From: Paenirhodobacter enshiensis
Lineage (GTDB): Bacteria > Pseudomonadota > Alphaproteobacteria > Rhodobacterales > Rhodobacteraceae
Direction of reading: 5' to 3'
Assembly (NCBI RefSeq): GCF_000740785.1
Contig: NZ_JFZB01000001.1
Location: forward strand, 62,001 to 126,000
Length of the DNA stretch: 64,000 nt
This document shows positions 60,642 to 64,000 of this stretch, one piece after another. Every line of letters starts with the position of its first letter. The first letter of the stretch is position 1. Position numbers and translations under genes: made by a program. A model generated the notes under the pieces. The model worked only from the letters and a program-made list of their open reading frames with translations. It was not told where the DNA came from and made no database searches.

Positions 60642-61355
60642 ATGACAGACCGCGAAGACCCGAACCGCCTTCCCACGATCCTGGTGATCGGATTTCCGAA
60701 ATCCGGCACCTCGACACTCCAGCGTGCCTTCACTGCAAGCGGGCTGACCAGCGCGCACTGGACGTGGAACGGCAATGCCATCGGCCGGCTGATCTATGAC
60801 GGCTGGTTCGACAAGGGCGATCCGCTCGCGCTCCTGACCGGGCTCGATGCGGTCACGCAGATGGATTTCTGCCACCCCGAAAGCGGGCGCAACTACTGGC
60901 CGAACCTCGATATTTCCCTGCTTCTGGTAATCCGGCGGCTGCACCCCGGGGTGAAGCTGATCTTCAACGCCCGCCCCTATGACGCCACCGTCGACAGCTT
61001 CGCGCGCTGGCAGGGCTGGGGCGCGCTGGTCGAGCGCGTCACCCGCGCCGACATCCCCGGCCTGCCCGCCGGCCGCGGCGACCGGCACGAGGACCTCACC
61101 CGCTGGATCGAGGCCCATCACGCCGCGATCCGTGACATCTTCGATTACGATCCGAATTTCCTCGATCTCGACATCACCGCGCCCGATGCGCGCCAGCGGC
61201 TGTCATCCTTCATCGGCCGGCCGCTGAAATGGTGGGGCGTCGAGAATGCCAACCCCGCACCCGGCGAAGATGAAGAGCCCGACGAAGAGGACGAGGAAAG
61301 GGAGGCGGGCAACAGCACGCCCGACGCCTCCGCCGGAGGGCCCCGGAGCGACTGA
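60642..61355 (+). CDS. Sulfotransferase-family protein
   Basis: A 237-residue protein with the PAPS 5'-phosphosulfate loop VIGFPKSGTSTLQRAF (residues 15-30), the core feature of sulfotransferases. IFNARPYDATVDSFARW resembles the 3'-phosphate site with Arg and Ser. The acceptor is unknown. The last 40 residues are highly acidic (EDEEPDEEDEEREAG). It has no biosynthetic neighbours for a sulfated product and converges on glmM, which suggests an independent unit. Confidence 0.8.
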   Translation: MTDREDPNRLPTILVIGFPKSGTSTLQRAFTASGLTSAHWTWNGNAIGRLIYDGWFDKGDPLALLTGLDAVTQMDFCHPESGRNYWPNLDISLLLVIRRLHPGVKLIFNARPYDATVDSFARWQGWGALVERVTRADIPGLPAGRGDRHEDLTRWIEAHHAAIRDIFDYDPNFLDLDITAPDARQRLSSFIGRPLKWWGVENANPAPGEDEEPDEEDEEREAGNSTPDASAGGPRSD

Positions 61356-61408
61356 CCGCCCGGAGCCCCCGCACAGTCGCGGGGCAGCCGGGACCGGATC
61401 TCAGCCGG

Positions 61409-62752
61409 TCAGACCGCTGCCTCGACAGTCGCGACGATGCCGTCGACGACCTCGTGGAGCAGCGCATCGTTCTCGGATTCCGCCATGACGCGGATCAGCG
61501 GCTCGGTGCCGGACTTGCGGATCAGCAGCCGGCCGTTGCCGTCAAGGCGCGCCTCGGCCGCGGCGATGGCCGCCTGCACCGGAGCCGCGTTCAGCGGATC
61601 GCTCCCCGCCGCGTAACGCACGTTCTTCAGAAGCTGCGGCACCGTCTCGAACTGCTGCGCAAGCTCCGAAGCCTTGCGCCCGGTCTCGGCCATCGCCGCC
61701 AGGAACTGCAACCCCGCCATCAGCCCGTCACCGGTGGTGGCGTAATCGGTCATCACGATATGGCCCGACTGCTCGCCGCCGAGATTGAAGCCGCCCTCGC
61801 GCATCCGCTCGACGACATAGCGGTCGCCCACCTTGGTGCGTTCAAGACGCAGCCCGCGCCCCGTCAGAAACCGTTCGAGGCCGAGGTTCGACATCACCGT
61901 CGCCACCAGCGCACCGCCGCGCAGCCGGCCCTGCTCGGCCCAGCGGCCGGCGAACAGCGCCATGATCTGATCGCCGTCGGCCACCCGGCCCTTCTCGTCG
62001 ATGATCATCACCCGGTCCGCGTCACCGTCGAGCGAAATCCCCAGATCCGCTCCGTTCGCCAGAACCGCGGCCTGCGCCGCCTCGGTATGGGTGGAGCCGC
62101 AGCGCTCGTTGATATTGTGCCCGTCGGGCGAGACGCCGACCGGGATCACCTCGCAGCCAAGCTCCCACAGCACCTCGGGCGCGGCCTTGTAGGACGCACC
62201 GTTGGCGCAATCGATCACCACCTTCATCCCGGACAGCCGGCCACGCGCCGGGAAGGTGGTCTTGGCATATTCGACGTAGCGCCCGACGCCGTCGTCGATG
62301 CGCTTCGCCCGGCCGATGTTCTGCGGCTGCGCGAGGCGGATCTCGCCCGCCACCATCGCCTCGATCTCGGCCTCGGCCTCGTCGGACAGCTTGAACCCGT
62401 CGGGGCCGAAGAACTTGATGCCGTTGTCCTTGGCCGGGTTGTGGCTCGCCGAGATCATGATCCCCATGTCGGCCCGCATCGAGCGCGTCAGATAGCCGAT
62501 CGCCGGCGTCGGCACCGGGCCGAGCAGCAGCACATTCATCCCCGTCGAGGTCAGCCCCGCGGTCAGCGCGTTTTCCAGCATGTAGCCCGACAACCGGGTA
62601 TCCTTGCCGATCACCACCCGATGGCCATGGCTCGCGTCATTGCGGAAATACCGCCCCGCCGCCGCGCCCAGCTTCAGCGCCATCTCGGCCGTCATCGGCC
62701 AGCTGTTGGCCTCGCCGCGAACCCCATCCGTTCCGAAAAGCTTGCGCGTCAT
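61409..62752 (-). CDS. glmM: Phosphoglucosamine mutase
   Basis: Converts glucosamine-6-phosphate to glucosamine-1-phosphate for UDP-GlcNAc, feeding peptidoglycan and LPS. The 447-residue protein opens [20 protein letters not shown], has the phosphoserine site [20 protein letters not shown], the metal loop [32 protein letters not shown] and the phosphate loop [15 protein letters not shown]. The ATG at 62752 overlaps the folP stop as ATGA. Confidence 0.96.
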   Translation of the reverse strand: MTRKLFGTDGVRGEANSWPMTAEMALKLGAAAGRYFRNDASHGHRVVIGKDTRLSGYMLENALTAGLTSTGMNVLLLGPVPTPAIGYLTRSMRADMGIMISASHNPAKDNGIKFFGPDGFKLSDEAEAEIEAMVAGEIRLAQPQNIGRAKRIDDGVGRYVEYAKTTFPARGRLSGMKVVIDCANGASYKAAPEVLWELGCEVIPVGVSPDGHNINERCGSTHTEAAQAAVLANGADLGISLDGDADRVMIIDEKGRVADGDQIMALFAGRWAEQGRLRGGALVATVMSNLGLERFLTGRGLRLERTKVGDRYVVERMREGGFNLGGEQSGHIVMTDYATTGDGLMAGLQFLAAMAETGRKASELAQQFETVPQLLKNVRYAAGSDPLNAAPVQAAIAAAEARLDGNGRLLIRKSGTEPLIRVMAESENDALLHEVVDGIVATVEAAV

Positions 62753-63768
62753 TCCTCGTATCCCCTTGCGATCGCGTTCCACAGGCGGATGCCCTGCGCG
62801 ATCTCCGTCACGTCATGCACCCGGTGCATCTGAATTCCCTGCCCAAGCCCCGCGAGCGTCACCGCCAGCGTGCCGGGCGCGCGAGAGGTCGCCTCCGGCG
62901 CCTCGCCCACCGTGCCGATGAAGCGCTTGCGCGACACCCCCAGCAGCACCGCGCAGCCGAGGCCGTGAAACAGGCTCAGCCCGCGGATCAGCGCGAGGTT
63001 ATGGCCGACCGTCTTGCCGAAGCCGACACCCGGATCGGTCAGGATGCGGGCGCGCGGAATGCCCGCGGCCTCGGCGACGGCGATCCGCTCCTCAAGGTAA
63101 TCGTAAACGTCGAGCAGCACATCGCCATAGCGCGGATCGTCCTGCATCGTCTCGGGCAGGCCCTGAGCGTGCATCAGACACACCGGCGCCCCTGCACGCG
63201 CGACGACCTCGGCCATCGCGGGATCGAATTCCATCGCCGCCACGTCATTGACCAGATCGGCGCCGGTGCGAAGCGCCGCCTCGGCGACCGCGGCCTTGCG
63301 GGTGTCGATGCTGATCGGCGCGGTGAAGCCCGCCAGACGCAATGCTGCGATCACCGGGGCGGTGCGCTCGATCTCCTCGGTAACGGGAACCTCGGTCGAA
63401 CCGGGCCGGGTCGATTCCCCGCCGATGTCGAGAATATCCGCCCCCGCCGCGATCAGCGCATGGGCACGATCAAGCGCCGCCTGCGGCGCATTGAACCGCC
63501 CGCCGTCCGAGAAACTGTCGGGCGTCAGATTGAGGATGCCCATGATCGTCGGGCGGTCAAAACCGAGGCCCGCCATCGCCGGGCGCGGCGCGCTCAGCCG
63601 GTCGCGCACATCTTCGGGCAGATCGGCGGCCGGGATCAGCCGCGGCGCCGCACCGCGCGACAGCACCTCGACGCTGTCGAACCAGCACCAGCCGCCCGCG
63701 AGCGTCACCGCCCCCGCGGGCCGGGCCCGGTCGGTGCGGGCAATCGGTCGGTAATAAAGCCTGTCCAT
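62749..63768 (-). CDS. folP: Dihydropteroate synthase
   Basis: Joins pABA to dihydropterin pyrophosphate in folate synthesis; the sulfonamide target. The TIM-barrel motifs are clear: [71 protein letters not shown] and [11 protein letters not shown]. About 70 residues precede the core (from [12 protein letters not shown]), somewhat longer than the minimal enzyme. The ATG at 63768 is chosen by that N-terminus; the frame is open further upstream with no similarity. Confidence 0.95.
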   Translation of the reverse strand: MDRLYYRPIARTDRARPAGAVTLAGGWCWFDSVEVLSRGAAPRLIPAADLPEDVRDRLSAPRPAMAGLGFDRPTIMGILNLTPDSFSDGGRFNAPQAALDRAHALIAAGADILDIGGESTRPGSTEVPVTEEIERTAPVIAALRLAGFTAPISIDTRKAAVAEAALRTGADLVNDVAAMEFDPAMAEVVARAGAPVCLMHAQGLPETMQDDPRYGDVLLDVYDYLEERIAVAEAAGIPRARILTDPGVGFGKTVGHNLALIRGLSLFHGLGCAVLLGVSRKRFIGTVGEAPEATSRAPGTLAVTLAGLGQGIQMHRVHDVTEIAQGIRLWNAIARGYEE

Positions 63769-63806
63769 CGCGCTGTCTTGGCGCGAGGACGCGCGATTGG
63801 CAAGGC

Positions 63807-64000
63807 TCACAGCGCCACGTTCACCACCGGCACGCGGCTTCCCGCCGGGGCGGTGTCGGTTCCGTGCAGTTCCAGCCGGTCGGCGGCGAGCTGTTCGGCC
63901 AGCCACAGCGACAGTGCGACGGAGTTGCGCGCCGGCACCTTCGGCCCGTCGACGGCATCGAGAACGATCTTCGACGGCGCCCAGACCACCATCCGGCCAT
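63807..64000 (-). CDS. C-terminal end of an unidentified gene upstream of folP (partial)
   Basis: The last 60 or so codons of a minus-strand gene cut by the window edge, 38 bases before folP. The visible end reads IVLDAVDGPKVPARNSVALS and later RVPVVNVAL. In Rhodobacterales a dihydroneopterin aldolase gene (folB) often precedes folP, so FolB is the contextual guess, but I cannot confirm it from this fragment. Confidence 0.5.
   Translation of the reverse strand, partial: GRMVVWAPSKIVLDAVDGPKVPARNSVALSLWLAEQLAADRLELHGTDTAPAGSRVPVVNVAL

Overview
The window looks like a chromosomal segment of a Rhodobacterales alphaproteobacterium (Rhodobacter/Paracoccus-like). The evidence is high GC with strong third-position GC bias, the plsX-fabH-ihfA-merR and argS-SPOR-nagZ-scpA-scpB gene orders, a Rhodobacter-type xdhABC operon, a VtlR/LsrB-type LysR regulator and a perfect CtrA box. 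No rRNA, IS element, prophage or CRISPR array is visible. One tRNA (Pro, anticodon GGG) is present. This is essentially core genome.

Layout. 1-3.4 kb: lipid synthesis genes (plsX, fabH), IHF alpha and a MerR regulator, then tRNA-Pro. 3.5-10.4 kb: a two-domain dCTP deaminase, and on the minus strand argS, a SPOR protein, nagZ, scpA, scpB and a 68-residue small protein. 10.7-16.6 kb: DEAD-box helicase, metG, argC-ccmE, and a GYF_2/DUF805 membrane protein. 16.8-19.7 kb: murI, a divergent VtlR/LsrB-type regulator, a candidate small RNA directly behind it, and a LysE exporter. 20-25 kb: purL, bolA-grxD, DUF1523 with a small membrane protein, panC. 25-32 kb: peptide-type binding protein, L,D-transpeptidase, dprA, topA. 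32-35.8 kb: dnaE. 36-45.4 kb: a compact operon of xanthine dehydrogenase (xdhABC) plus a complete BMP/nucleoside-type ABC transporter, which together could import and oxidise purines. 45.5-53.2 kb: FUSC-like protein, yqeY, carA, a c-di-GMP-type (MshEN) glycosyltransferase behind a CtrA box, a GntR regulator, a HAD phosphatase and a UbiH-type hydroxylase. 53.3-58.2 kb: complete urease cluster ureDABCEFG. 58.3-64 kb: two overlapping Lrp/AsnC regulators divergent from ilvC, a sulfotransferase, glmM-folP and the end of another gene.

The most distinctive non-coding signal is a structured repeat present at ten loci. Each copy has a GGGGGC-TCT-GCCCCC type hairpin, a second hairpin whose stem sequence changes from copy to copy while staying paired, an invariant CCCCCGGGATATTT core (or a close variant), and a GAAAG tail. 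Six of the ten loci lie between convergent genes and two between tandem genes. One sits between the divergent argS and helicase genes, and one is inserted in frame inside xdhA, where it encodes the linker between the iron-sulfur and FAD domains.

Other leads are the sRNA with an exposed CCUCCC anti-Shine-Dalgarno segment behind the VtlR/LsrB-type gene, the MshEN-glycosyltransferase under a CtrA site, and a near-consensus CtrA site in front of dprA. All functional assignments are from reading motifs and context. No database search was run.
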